Source of the DNA: Schizochytrium sp. TIO01
Taxonomy: Eukaryota; Sar; Bigyra; Thraustochytrida; Thraustochytriidae
Direction: 5' to 3'
Assembly: GCA_004764695.1 (NCBI GenBank)
Contig: SMSO01000025.1
Span: forward strand, 2,873,102-2,937,101
DNA length: 64,000 bases
Positions 9,573-19,999 of this stretch are shown in pieces (positions within the stretch are counted from its first letter, which is position 1; every line of letters begins with the position of its first letter). Below the pieces are notes generated by a model. The model saw only the letters and a list, made by a program, of their open reading frames with translations. It was not told the DNA's origin and searched no databases. Position numbers and translations under genes: made by a program.

Positions 9573-11651
9573 CTACATAGAGTGGGTTTTGCGAAGGCGG
9601 GTACCCTGGCCATTAGAATCAACGTCATCCAAGTCCTCATCAGCTTCGTCAGGAGTGTTCTGACGCTCAGGAAGATGCAAGCTGCGAAGCTTATCAGCAT
9701 ACATTTCTTGGCGAGCATGAAGATACCTGGCAGAAGGCTTCCAATACTTCATGTAGCCATCCCAGTTGACATTCTTCAAACCAGCCTTGTCTGCGATAGA
9801 CTTTTTCACTCGAGCTGCAAATTGAGTAGCAGATTCGCCAGGACGGCGCACTTGAGGCTTCAAGTACCACACATCACAGATGAGGCAGAATGAGGTCATG
9901 AGCTCGACAAGATGCATGGGGAACGACTGCTGACGAGAGTTCCAGAATGGATCCACAAAAAGCTTATTGTACCTGATTGCGACAGGGACAACGGGTACAC
10001 CAAGCTCAAAAATACCCTTCTTAAACTGGATGACGTACTCGTTGTTCACGCAAGTGCCTTCCGGGAAGACAAGAAGGGGGTTGCGATTAGGGTCAAGAGC
10101 ATGCTCCTTAAGCTTCTGTGCAACCACTGCACGATCCTTAATTTCACCACGATCGAACCAGACGCACTGAAGGCATGCAAGAACTACCTCCTGCAGGAAG
10201 CGAACGATTCCTTTGTGGCGCTGGCCCACCAACGAGAAACAGCGCATTTGCTGAAGAATGATCACATCAATCATTGAGGTGTGGTTAGCAACATACACAG
10301 GGTGGCATTCACCAGGCTTGGGCTTGACGTAGGATCCATGGTAACGGATCACAGCCCCCCATGTAATGCAAAAGACACCACACATCATCATGATAAGCTT
10401 ATGTTCCATGTTGGTGCGGCGGGGCCCTTTCTTGAAGACGTTCTGCACGAAGAACATACCCGAACCAAATACAATCCAGCCGACAATAAAGATCACCATA
10501 CGGATGGGGAAAAGAATAAAGTAGCGAACCAGAACTCCAATAGCCCACATAGGCCACAGGTAGGCGTTCCAGTTCCAGGGTCGAGGTTTCTTACTTTCGA
10601 AACACTTCCAAAAATTATCATCCACGATTGAGGTGATGCCCTCCATGTACATGTCGGCAGTTGCCCCAAAGAACTCGGCGGCAAGCTTGGATTCAAGTTT
10701 TTGCGCAAGAGGAGCAGGCGAGGCAGACTCGGCAGGTTCCTCTGGTGTGGTGTCAGACCTGTACTTGCTTTGGTCCTTGGATGGTTTAACAGGGGTGCTG
10801 TATGGAGTCTCTTTTCCGTCGGCACGGTCGCTGCCAAACGACTCGTGACGCTCCTCCTCCATATCCTCATCTTGGTCGGCATTCTCGTCGCCCTCAGGAA
10901 CAGTTCCAGCCGGGGTACGTCCTCGGCGCCGACGTCTGGCAGTGAGACTTTCGTTGGCGATCACGGAGAGGCGGCCAGGAAAATTGCGACGGGCCATTTC
11001 GTCATCAATGTAGGAAAGAACAAAGTCTTGTGTAGAAGGGCTCTTCTTCATATCATAGTCACCGAAGACTGCATTTTCCATGCCTACACGGCGCGGATCA
11101 AAACCACCATTGTCGTCTTCATCGGTCTCTGCACTCATGATAGACGCAAAGGAGGACTGGGTATCACGGCGAACCTTGCCCAAGTGTACTTGATCAGCTC
11201 CTCTGGGCGTCTTTGAGATTTCAGAGTCTTCATCATCGTCGTAGGACTCGCCGTCTTCACTACCAAATCGGGAGTTTCGTTTAAATGCATCTTGGAAAGC
11301 GCCATCGCCATCATCGCCATCATCGCCATCATCGCCATCATCGCCATCATCGCCGTCCTCGTAAGTCTCGTCCTCATGTTTAATGTCGTGGCCATCTGTG
11401 CTCTCTGACGAGGTGCTTCCAGAGCTGCGGCTGGCAGATGGCAGGGTGCGGGGATCACTTGGAAGCTGGCCGCGTGGGAAAAGGTATTGGGCGGTCAGAG
11501 GTGAAATGGTATCTCCGTTTTCCTGCTCCTCAGCAAGGTCATCTGCAGAAAGGGTATCGTCCTGTTCGATTGTTGCGTCACCTACTTCGTCACGCCGTTC
11601 GTCGTGTTCACTCTTGTGCAGAGCTTGCTGTTGATCTTGATCTTCACCCAT
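9573..11651 (-). CDS. GPAT3/4-type glycerol-3-phosphate acyltransferase with long acidic N-terminus
   Basis: This is an ER enzyme that acylates glycerol-3-phosphate, the first step to phospholipids and triacylglycerol. Length is 692 residues. Residues 1-330 are disordered and acidic, including a DGD/DD repeat at about 98-117 and RRRRGR at about 239-245. Two hydrophobic stretches at about 363-407 and 418-436 are likely membrane segments. The PlsC acyltransferase domain has NHTSMID (HxxxxD) at 456-462, then a GxxxR-like region around WFDRGE, then FPEGT at 529-533 and INNxxxxQFKKG-like spacing (CVNNEYVIQFKKG). PFWNS and CDVWYLKP further on are also characteristic of vertebrate GPAT3/4 rather than plain LPAAT. 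Those animal enzymes are about 435-455 residues, so the extra length is the N-terminal tail. An LPAAT activity cannot be excluded from sequence alone. Confidence 0.92.
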   Translation of the reverse strand: MGEDQDQQQALHKSEHDERRDEVGDATIEQDDTLSADDLAEEQENGDTISPLTAQYLFPRGQLPSDPRTLPSASRSSGSTSSESTDGHDIKHEDETYEDGDDGDDGDDGDDGDDGDGAFQDAFKRNSRFGSEDGESYDDDEDSEISKTPRGADQVHLGKVRRDTQSSFASIMSAETDEDDNGGFDPRRVGMENAVFGDYDMKKSPSTQDFVLSYIDDEMARRNFPGRLSVIANESLTARRRRRGRTPAGTVPEGDENADQDEDMEEERHESFGSDRADGKETPYSTPVKPSKDQSKYRSDTTPEEPAESASPAPLAQKLESKLAAEFFGATADMYMEGITSIVDDNFWKCFESKKPRPWNWNAYLWPMWAIGVLVRYFILFPIRMVIFIVGWIVFGSGMFFVQNVFKKGPRRTNMEHKLIMMMCGVFCITWGAVIRYHGSYVKPKPGECHPVYVANHTSMIDVIILQQMRCFSLVGQRHKGIVRFLQEVVLACLQCVWFDRGEIKDRAVVAQKLKEHALDPNRNPLLVFPEGTCVNNEYVIQFKKGIFELGVPVVPVAIRYNKLFVDPFWNSRQQSFPMHLVELMTSFCLICDVWYLKPQVRRPGESATQFAARVKKSIADKAGLKNVNWDGYMKYWKPSARYLHARQEMYADKLRSLHLPERQNTPDEADEDLDDVDSNGQGTRLRKTHSM
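11298..11352 (-). repeat. 9-bp coding minisatellite in the GPAT N-terminus
   Basis: The plus strand reads repeated CGCCATCAT; the minus strand encodes repeated Asp-Gly-Asp. The units are near-identical and in frame, the pattern expected of a length-polymorphic coding repeat. Confidence 0.85.
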
Positions 11652-12132
11652 TGTACTTGAATTGTGTTGGTTGTATCAAAAAGTGACTTTAATTGCAAGA
11701 ACTGCAAGCCTCTCTTAAAGATTTGTCAACTGGAGGCTTGCAACGTTGATGCACCAAATTCCGTTTCTTTTCTTCGATGTCAAAAAGTCTGAGAGATCTA
11801 GTTTTTATTGTTGTTTTTGGATGTCGAGTGACAGATACTCAGCGACTTTTCTTCTAATTTCTATTCCTGCTTTCCGCAATTTGGGATTTTTTTAAAGCTC
11901 GTTTGATGCAGAGCCCTTTTCAATTTCGCAGACCTGCGCAAGAACGAGGAAAGCTCTTTCTTGGTGATTTGCCAAGCTCGTCAGGTCACCTTCTTGCAGA
12001 GAAAACGCGATTTCCAGATTTCTCCGTCCTCTCCGGCACTTCGCACCCGCAGAGGCAGCACTGTACGCTTTTCGGCGCTCCGCACAAGGTGCACTTCGCG
12101 AGCGAGCAGCACGAGCGCCGGTGGTGGGAGGG
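11652..12132 (-). promoter_or_regulatory. 5' flank of the GPAT-like gene
   Basis: This flank lies directly upstream of the GPAT start. The first 250 bases are T/A-rich on the plus strand. No TATA box or other element is clear, so the call rests on position only. Confidence 0.35.
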
Positions 12133-12760
12133 ACCCTTCCGGCCTGACGATGCCTCAGCAAGCGTCAGAATGAAAGCGGTTTGTTGCCGCCGCTCCTCCT
12201 CCCCCCTCTCTTGCTTGTCCCTTCGCAGCCGCCGCAAGTGCGCTATCCCTCGCCTCGCAAGTAGGCTATCCGCGCGCCCAAGTCAAACATTTTCCTATAA
12301 CCCACTTGCGCCTCTCCCTCAAACTAGCCTATCCACGCCCTTACTATGCGCTTTTATTCCAAAACCCGGCCGCTCGAAAGCCGGACCCGCGAGTTGCCAT
12401 GCCGCGCTAAGCAAGCCAATCTGCTTCCGCCTTAATACAAGCGATCTCAACTGTGGGCGAAAGGCGGAGGTTAAGGTGGGCAGACCCGCATCGCGGTTCG
12501 CGAAACTTTAGGTTGGCCTGCGGAGAGGCGCGTACGAAGGCTTCGAGCCGCGGCTCCCGGCGGAGAGGGGCGCCGGAGGGGCCGCGGGGAGGCCCTGCGA
12601 GGGCGCTCCCGCCGCGAGGCGTCTCTGCGGGTCCGCGCTCCTGGCCCAATCAAGAGTTGGCGGCCTCGATTCGTCGCAGGCGCAGCTTAGGGGGGTGCTT
12701 GGTCAAGAGTGACCTACCTCCCTCAGCGCCGAAGCCAACACGCGAAGGACCCAAAAGGCA
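12133..12760. other. GC-rich block with three CTATCC-centred motifs and no gene
   Basis: The block is strongly GC-rich with many CpG. Three related motifs occur within 100 bases: GCGCTATCC at 12240, GGCTATCCGCGCG at 12264 and AGCCTATCCACGCC at 12326. Several frames are open at once on both strands, which GC-rich DNA gives by chance, and none of the translations resembles a known protein. It may be a CpG-rich upstream control region of GPAT or part of an unrecognised element. Confidence 0.4.
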
Positions 12761-12902
12761 AAGAAGAGAAACCAAAGATGTCGATGGAGGCCAAGAATGC
12801 CAAGAGAGCCACGCACGCCGAGGAGCCCCGGCTTCGGATTGCTCTGCTTGCTTGCTTCGGGTTGGGTTGGCTTCTCTCTTCAAGTTTTGCGGGCCTCGAA
12901 GA

Positions 12903-12976
12903 GTCAGTCAGTCAGTCAGAGTCAGTCTCGAGATTCATTCATTCATTCATTCGTTCATTCATTCGTTCGTTCGTTC
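12903..12976. repeat. GTCA and ATTC/GTTC microsatellites
   Basis: A short GTCA run (12903-12920) is followed by ATTC with GTTC variants (about 12933-12976). Confidence 0.85.
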
Positions 12977-13140
12977 CCATTGAAAGAAGCGAAAGGGCCA
13001 AAAAGGCGTCGAAGGATCCATCGATCCATCGATCAATCAATCCAAGAATCAAGAATCGAAGTCTTGCTCCAGCGAGATCCCGCTGCGCTGCCGGCCGCTT
13101 GGCTCTCTTCTTCCTCGCGAGCCCCGCGTCGATTGCCGCT

Positions 13141-13206
13141 TCTGTCTGTCTGTGTGTGTGTGTGTCTGTTTGTTTGTCTGTTTGTTTGTTTGTTTGTTTG
13201 TCTGTG
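13141..13206. repeat. TGTC/TG/TGTT microsatellite
   Basis: CTGT, GTGTGT and TGTT runs in succession, directly after a GC-rich stretch. Confidence 0.85.
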
Positions 13207-13353
13207 TGGCGTCGATTCTTGCACCGTGGACGATGACGACGATGGGGATGGCGTCGCTGGAGCCAAGAACTGCGTCATCCGCGACTCCTAACGATTGGGG
13301 TAGCTGGGTGCTAGGCGGGCACGTGGCCAAGACCGCTGGAACGAACTGCATCA

Positions 13354-13722
13354 GTGCATGAATGAATAAATGAATGAATGAATGAATGAATGAATAGATA
13401 CATGAATGAATAGATACATGAGTGAATGAATGACACTGCAAATGAATGATTGAATGAATGAATGAATGACACACTGCAAATGAATGATTGAATGAATGAA
13501 TGAATGACACACTGCAAATGAATGATTGAATAGAATGAATGAATGACACACTGCAAATGAATGATTGAATAGATACATGAATGACACACTGCAAATGAAT
13601 GATTATCTACCTGAGTGAATGAATGAATGAATGAATGAATGAATGAATGAATGAATGAATGAATGAATGAATGAATGAATGAATGAATGAATAGATACAT
13701 GAGTGAATGAATGAATGACACA
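13354..13722. repeat. Compound TGAA satellite with a nested longer unit
   Basis: Blocks of GAAT/TGAA tetramers are interspersed with about five copies of a larger unit carrying GACACACTGCAAATGAATGA (first copy lacks one CA), between about 13427 and 13610. A pure TGAA run follows at about 13616-13692. Minus-strand frames across it give only Ser/Phe/Ile/His low-complexity protein (FIHS repeats), so none is annotated as a gene. Confidence 0.85.
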
Positions 13723-15087
13723 CCATGAAGACATGGATACGCGACAAAGCAAATAAACGAACGGGCAAAAACTCGGAGGCAGGAATGCATCGCGGCCCTG
13801 GATAAGCAGGTGAGCGAGCGAGCAAGCAAGCGAGCAAAGTAGTGGCGATGGCAAAGCTTTGGCGATCGCGATGAGCTGGAAAGCAGTGGACGGTCGGTCG
13901 GTCGTCCACCGTCGTCGTCACTGCCGTCACTGCCGTCGTTGACGTCGTCGTCGTGGTCGTGGTGGGCGTCGTCATGATGGTGGCAGCGGCGGGTCGCGAA
14001 GATGTTCGTTCAACACGGCGTGAAGAGGCTTTCAGGAGACACGCGATAAGTATGCGGTATGTCTATGCCTGGGATCTTGATGTTTTCAAGCACCTCTGTA
14101 CGTACGTAGAAAACTCAGGCGCCCGAACTCACTCACGCACAGCGAACATCACATCCTTGGCTATGGCTCGTAAAGAAGCGCAGAGCTGAGTAGTAGCAGC
14201 AGGTCACCGTAGCAGCAGTCGGAGTCGGCCTCGCACAGGCCTCGCACAGGCCTGGCCGGAACGGGGTTGAGGCGGCTGCCTTCGACGTGGAGGTCTCAAG
14301 CTGGTGAGGTCTGTCTGGAGGCTCTCCTTCGGGCGAAGCGGAGGGTAAGACGTGTGCTAATCCACATGCCGCGAGCGGGTTCATGGCGCCGCGTAGCAGT
14401 TTCTAGCACGAGTTTAGTTGGGTCTGGGAAGACTCCGTTCTAGTTCTGTGGTGCCCTGAACTTGCGCCTGTCTAAGGCGGTGTAACGCGGAGGTCGCTGT
14501 TCTGGTGCTGCCAATGCGCGTGCGGTGAGCATGAAAGGCAGAAGTGAGACACCCGTGGCGAGGTCGGTAGCGATGCGATTTCCTCGGCGGAGGAGCTTTA
14601 GGGTTCTGCAACAGTGCCGCCGCTTTGACTAGCTAGGTGTCTTGAGGCGGTTTCTTATGTCATCACGCACATTCGTAACAGGAGGCGGGCGCTCTGTGAC
14701 AGCTCTCACGGTGCTTTTTGAGTGATAGGAAGCGCTAAGCTCGTGGGTCACATGGCAGCACATCGCAGCGACCTGCAAGAGCTTGGAGAAGTAGTTTCCA
14801 ACATGAGAGAATGAATGTCTTCTGTGCAGTCCCGTCTGCAGAGATGCAAGTACGAAGAGACCGTCGGCGCATCGCAGCGGCTTACGCAAGCGCTTACTTA
14901 GGCAAGGCTGACTAAAGAAGACACGGGGTGCAGTGATTTCTATTCCCCCCCCCTGGTGTAATTTAGTTATTGATAGATAATTAGCAAGATGAGGAAACAG
15001 AAAAAAGATCACACATGCTTAAAGATAGTAGACAGTAACTAAACCTTATGAACAGAGTTTGTTGATGGAGGGAGGACGCTGAAGGGT
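13723..15087. other. Gene-free interval downstream of the sulfotransferase-like gene
   Basis: Mixed GC-rich sequence. A GTCGTC-type trinucleotide stretch lies at 13905-13985, and CCTCGCACAGG is duplicated in tandem at about 14230-14250. A plus-strand C-run lies near 14945. ORFs here are shorter than 130 codons and unrecognisable. The part next to 15087 should include the sulfotransferase 3' UTR. Confidence 0.45.
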
Positions 15088-16368
15088 CTATGGAGACATG
15101 CACTCGTCAAAGCGCTCGCTGAATAACTTGTCGACGGCGGCATAGAGTTTGTTATCAAGCTCGCATACATCATCGAGCACAGCTTGCACCTCGGAAGAGA
15201 ATTTGAGCTCACGACGCGTGTCAGTATATTGCTTGGAGTTAGTCACCTTGGCCAGTTCCGTCGCTCCTTCAAAGTATGTCGGGAGTAGCTTTTCCATCAG
15301 TTCAATGAAATCCGTTAGGCGCTCGGTAGTGCCAACAATGAAGATGTTGTCGTTCAAGTTTTTCAATGCGGTTTCAAGCATGGCGTCTGAGGGAGATTCG
15401 CATTCCTTGTCGTAGCCGCAGAGAAATTGGGTTTGAAGAGAGCACCAACGACGTAGCTCATTCTTTTCAGCACATACAGGGTCCAGCACGCACTCGTCAA
15501 ACTCAAGCTCGCCAAATTGCTCACGATAGGCTTGACGCCATGTCTCGCTTCGGGCGTGAAGACGAGCGTAGTAGTACATTGAGCGAAGACGATCTTGCGG
15601 CTTGCGAACCACAGAAAATTCAATCGTATTTTCCATGACCTTCTTGGAGGGCTTCTCCAAGTGCAGGTATTCCAGAATAGGTTCAGGTACAAGCTTATAC
15701 CAGAAAGGGGGAGGCATGAGCAAAGCCATGGGCCAGTTTAGGTGAAACACATGGCCTTCGAAGAACGTTCGGTTGCGACCAGCGTACGGCGGGAATACAA
15801 CAGCTTCACCATTATCTTTCAAGAATTTGAAGCGATTCGCCGTAGCCCTTTGAATATTGGGGTCATTATAGCCTGCTGTCCCAGCGTTCGTCTTAGAGTC
15901 TACTGTCTGAACGGCAAGATCAAATTCACCAAGTTTTACAGTATTGAAGTTTTTCCTCCTGTTGAGACTGTGTAGAATATCGTACACAGTTGTGCTTCCC
16001 GTCTTGGGGATGCGCGTGTAGATGAGGCGTGTCGTATCGGTGGGCCCGCAACGACGGTTATCCTCTTCTGCGGTTACGAAGCATTTGCCTTCGCAATCCT
16101 GGACAAAATACCCAAAGTGGCCCAGGGTCATGGGATTCACAACCATGGTGAACGCCATGAGGAGTAGAGCACCAGCAAGTTTAAGGTAGTCCATTGTCTT
16201 GTCCCTTTTCTTACGGGCCACCCTGGGCTTAGGGGCGTTTGTTGGTGTTACATTGTCAGCTTTGACAGCTGCCTCGCCCTCAACTTTGGTCTCTTTGGTC
16301 TCGTTGGCCTTCTTGGCAGCTGGTCGCTGCGTCAGGGTGCTGCCATTGTTCTCCTTCGCAGACGACAT
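15088..16368 (-). CDS. Heparan/uronyl 2-O-sulfotransferase-like type II Golgi membrane protein
   Basis: The enzyme is expected to transfer sulfate from PAPS to a glycan in the Golgi lumen. Its 426 residues form a Lys-rich cytosolic tail (1-59), one membrane anchor at about 62-82 (LKLAGALLLMAFTMVV) and a lumenal Sulfotransfer_2 domain. The 5'-phosphosulfate loop is RIPKTGSTT at 119-127, the usual P-K-(T/C)-G-S/T form. A GHVFHLNW segment at 205-212 supplies the histidine expected near the active site, and the 3'-phosphate site is SVVRKPQDRLRSMYYY at about 252-267, where the family usually has RDPxxRxxSxYYY. Cysteine-rich lumenal segments and NRT (198-200) fit a secretory protein. The acceptor glycan cannot be told from sequence. 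Chondroitin or other 2-O-sulfotransferases are alternatives within the same family. Confidence 0.88.
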   Translation of the reverse strand: MSSAKENNGSTLTQRPAAKKANETKETKVEGEAAVKADNVTPTNAPKPRVARKKRDKTMDYLKLAGALLLMAFTMVVNPMTLGHFGYFVQDCEGKCFVTAEEDNRRCGPTDTTRLIYTRIPKTGSTTVYDILHSLNRRKNFNTVKLGEFDLAVQTVDSKTNAGTAGYNDPNIQRATANRFKFLKDNGEAVVFPPYAGRNRTFFEGHVFHLNWPMALLMPPPFWYKLVPEPILEYLHLEKPSKKVMENTIEFSVVRKPQDRLRSMYYYARLHARSETWRQAYREQFGELEFDECVLDPVCAEKNELRRWCSLQTQFLCGYDKECESPSDAMLETALKNLNDNIFIVGTTERLTDFIELMEKLLPTYFEGATELAKVTNSKQYTDTRRELKFSSEVQAVLDDVCELDNKLYAAVDKLFSERFDECMSP

Positions 16369-18399
16369 TTTTTATGATCTTAGAACTCAAGCAAGGCAGG
16401 TATTGCCTGAGGTCGTGTCACGTCACTCGCGCTCGTCACCGCACGAGTTGTAGTTTTGCCGTCGAGCTTGCGGCGCTCTGTATTGAATCAAGACTTTGGT
16501 TATTGTTTTCATCGATCCAAGATTGCACAATCCTAGTGACTACATATATCGATAATCATACCAGTACAGCATTGCATCACTTAGAAAGCGACTATTTCCT
16601 TTCTTTGCATTATTTATACACAGGAAGTTCTTACTTCCTTCCTAGAAAGAACTACTAAGGGTGCGTATTCTGAGACTTCCTTAGTTACTTTCCTGAGCTT
16701 TTCCTATTTCTGATGTTGTGCACAACCTCTTCAAGAAGAACTGCGTGCGGAGTTTCGCCTTGATGATAATGCCTGACAGGCCAAAGGAGGCTGATGAAGC
16801 ACGGAGTGTGCCTAGGTTCCGACCTGCAGTTTGCGAAAACAAGGTGGGCGATAGGGAGTGAGGCGGCTTTCTAATTTACAAAAGGGGGGAGGTGCCAAGT
16901 CCTACCAAGTGATTGACTAAATTGCTAAATTCCATGTGTGCAAACGATACGGGGCGCCTCCTGGATTGCGATGACTGCCAACTTGTCAAGACAAATTCGC
17001 GATAGGCATTAATTAGTAGGCCGCTACTAGCAGAACACTTCGAGCTGCACGAGATTTTTGTTTTTTGATGAACCGAATGCAGAGACTGGAGATGAGTCAG
17101 TAGCTTCAGATTGCGGCTGCTGAAAGTAGAAGTACTATGATACATGTGATGTTCAGGTTAATTTGTAATACGACTCGGAAAGTATTCTGAAGACTTTGAT
17201 ATGAGCAATACGAGGGATCGATTGAATTCTGCAGAAAAAGTTGAGAAGTTGGACAGGAGAATGGGCGACTTGGCATGCTGTGGTGAAAATGGACATGAGG
17301 GGTTACTTGGGTTTTGCAAACGAACCCTGAGCATCAAAATAAGAAGATAGGATTATAACATCAGACTTAGCTCTTTGAAGATAAGGTTGTTTGTTGATTA
17401 CCAAAATCAGAAGTCTAAGATATTATTAATAAGTACCCTATGTTCTAGTAATTCTTCTGTCCATGGTGTAGTTGGTGAGAAAAAATATTAAAGAAAATAA
17501 TCGATTCTTGCGGAGACGCGTATTGATTCTTGACAAACGATTGATTCTGTGAATGTTGCATACATAACCTTAAAGCCTGGAATATGATAACGGAGCAAAC
17601 TATGAAGCTAAGTCCTTGAAAGCAAATTTAATTCAAATACTATGTCTCAGATGTACGAACTAGTATACGAGTTGAAGCCTAGTTTTTGCAAGTTTGAGAA
17701 TCACTTCAATATTACATTGGTTGATCGGTCGGTTGTCTTGCACCATTGATTGGTCAGTTTTCTAATTGTTTTGATTATAATGTTGTGTAAACTAAGTATC
17801 GACTCTTGTGCTAGCAGAAAGTAACACGGCTGCTACCAGATATGTTTCTCTTCCCATCAGTTTATATGCATCCTCATGCGTACGGTGAGTATTTCTACCC
17901 AGCATCTCTCTATATTTAGTGCGTAATGATGGACGCCTTCCGTGGCTGCATGGTCATATAACTCGACTTCACGTGCTTGAGTGAGTTTGTCGTTCTTGCA
18001 AAGCAGCATATTTGTTTCATAAGCTCGTTTTCATGTGGATCTAAGATTTTTTTATTTTATAAAAAAAGGATGTATCAATTCTTAAACAGACTTATTGACT
18101 CTACCATTCCACTTCACCTAAACTGTCTTTTTTTCAACACCGGAGCTGTTATCAAAATGGCGCGAGAACATATTTCCAAGATAACTGATGCATAGCATAA
18201 TATGAGGAAGAAAAAGAAAGACAGAAAACGAATTTTGGTGCTTTTACTCATGGAAAGTCCTTTCTCAGACTACAGAAAACTAATAGTAGGCATGAAGGTA
18301 TTTATATTCGTACAAGGGTGCATAGACTCAAAATATGTGATTTGAGCCATGTTGCGAGGGCAAGACCAAAACACGAGTAAGCAGAGCGAATAGCTTAGC
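16369..18399. other. Gene-free interval between the sulfotransferase and phosphatase genes
   Basis: The first 250 bases are upstream of the sulfotransferase start and should hold its promoter. The rest is AT-rich with ORFs below 95 codons and no recognisable product. Confidence 0.45.
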
Positions 18400-19010
18400 T
18401 TAGGACTTGAACCAGTCAGGCGGGTTTGGAGGAACATCAACCAAATCTGTGTCAAAAAGCTCAATGAACTGCTCATTTGCTGGCCTTACCTTGCTTCCAG
18501 CATAACTAAAATGTCAAGTAAAAGAAAATAAGCGTAATCCGAACTGGTTAGTTTGGCTATGGTGATACACTGCACAACGAAGAACTCAACTTACCGTCTA
18601 TACTCGTCCCAGATTGAAGTAAGAGACCATCTCAGAGACTTGCGCAGGGCTCCAATAACAACACCTGTGCGGTGCGAACCCTGGTGATCACATACAAGCA
18701 TAGGGTGGTTGGAGCGGTCCAGGATAATACGTAGGGCTTCCAAAACAGTATCTTCGCCAATTGGTGCGTACAAAGCACGCACGGACTCGCTTGATCCTAA
18801 GTGCACGAGGTTCACATTGTGATCCTCCAGAAATCGAGTGAACGATACATCCAAGAGGTCGTCGCCACCTAGATAAACTACTGTCTTAAGTCTCAGTTGC
18901 TCAAGAAATCTGAGATTAAGCTCATTCGGCAAACCTGATCGATGGAGGTCCACTTCTACCATACCATAATTTAAGGGAGGAATGAGGCCAGCCATGTTGA
19001 GTGTCTCCAC
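18400..19010 (-). CDS. Siw14/OCA-type atypical dual-specificity phosphatase (PFA-DSP), with one intron
   Basis: This is a cytosolic protein of the plant-and-fungal atypical phosphatase family (Y_phosphatase2); some members hydrolyse inositol pyrophosphates. Exon 1 (19010-18595) encodes METLNMAGLIPPLNYGMVEV, then LHRSGLPNELN, LVCDHQGSHRTGVVIG and WSLTSIWDEYRR. The intron is 18594-18506 (89 bases, GTAAGT to TTTAG) and joins in phase to exon 2 (18505-18400): YAGSKVRPANEQFIELFDTD, then LVDVPPNPPDWFKS and TAA. YAGSK(V)R and ELFDTDLV are family hallmarks, which confirms the splice. The active-site loop reads C-D-H-Q-G-S-H-R, six residues between Cys and Arg instead of five, so catalysis is uncertain. 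The start may be Met at 19010 or 18995; a TTTTCAG acceptor at 19012 hints at a further 5' exon. Confidence 0.88.
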
Positions 19011-19386
19011 CTGAAAATATGAGTTCTCTAGCCTCTAGACCTGTTGCCTTTAGGAGGTTATTGTTCGTGTCGTGCTTCGCCAGGTTTTCCAAGGCTTCGA
19101 GATGAGCAGTTTTCCGGCACTTCTAGAGCGCCACTCTTTCAACCCTAGCGAGGCCAACGAGCACAGTAGTTCAATGCTCCTACGGGCGTTACTCCTGTCG
19201 CCGCGGTCACTGCCGCGGTCGAAGGCTATCTGCTCAGATGGTGCTTGGGAAGTCCACAAGGCATCTATCGATCTATGATCATTCACTGATTTACTACTGT
19301 GACCCTTTTCGCACTCGAATATTGATGCAGAATAGTGTATAGGTAAGGAGGTAGTAACTGCTAGCAAGTGCGTACAACTGTTATCG

Positions 19387-19416
19387 AAAAGAAAAGAAAA
19401 GAAAAGAAAAGAAAAA
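19387..19416. repeat. AAAAG pentamer run
   Basis: Six units of AAAAG in tandem. Confidence 0.85.
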
Positions 19417-19712
19417 CTCACGAGAATATTTACTCTTCAGCAGCAGCGAAAGGGTTCATTACCTGTCCCGAAGAGTTTATGTCTAAGCTTTCAGCTCATG
19501 TAACTTGTAAAACGTTGTTTTATAAAATAAAGACTGCATAAACACAAGTTTGCGATGATGCATGCATGCACTACAAGTGCTTTCAAGCCCGAGCGTTTAT
19601 TTCGCATGAATGCAAAATCGTATTGCATTCAATCCTCAAGCAACTGCTCAGACCCACCCTTATTCTTGGCCGACCCGAGCGCCACATGTGTCAAAGCAAT
19701 CCGACTTGGCCA

Positions 19713-19994
19713 TCAAGGTTTAGATTTCATTGAGTCCTCAGCATCGTCGTCCAGTTTCACGAAACGTCTCGTGAATTTTCGACGTTCGTTTGACATGTCT
19801 CCTGGAAAAGTACCGAGTTCCTGACACATCGTTTGAGCAAGCTCCAGCCCTGCCATTATGACGAGAGCGCGCAAACTTCGCGAGACCGCCTCCGCGAAGG
19901 TTTTGGCGCCTTCTCCGTTCACGGGGGCTTGCTTGCTTTGGCCAGGCAGTCCGTGGAGAACATTGTGCCTCGAATTGCTCACGGGCCGTGACAA
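19713..19994 (-). CDS. Small hypothetical ORF, 93 codons
   Basis: The ORF encodes MSRPVSNSRHNVLHGLPGQ followed by a helical stretch (AEAVSRSLRALVIMAGLELA), QTMCQELG and an acidic C-terminus ending DDDAEDSMKSKP. Composition looks protein-like, but I recognise no family. The opposite strand also has an 89-codon ORF over part of it, and the surrounding DNA is GC-rich, so chance is a real possibility. No splice evidence supports an extension. Confidence 0.2.
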   Translation of the reverse strand: MSRPVSNSRHNVLHGLPGQSKQAPVNGEGAKTFAEAVSRSLRALVIMAGLELAQTMCQELGTFPGDMSNERRKFTRRFVKLDDDAEDSMKSKP

Positions 19995-19999
19995 GTTGT

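Noticed and set aside
13311-13829. 172-181 codon minus-strand ORFs rich in FIHS
   Set aside because: Translations of the TGAA satellite; no credible non-repeat part.
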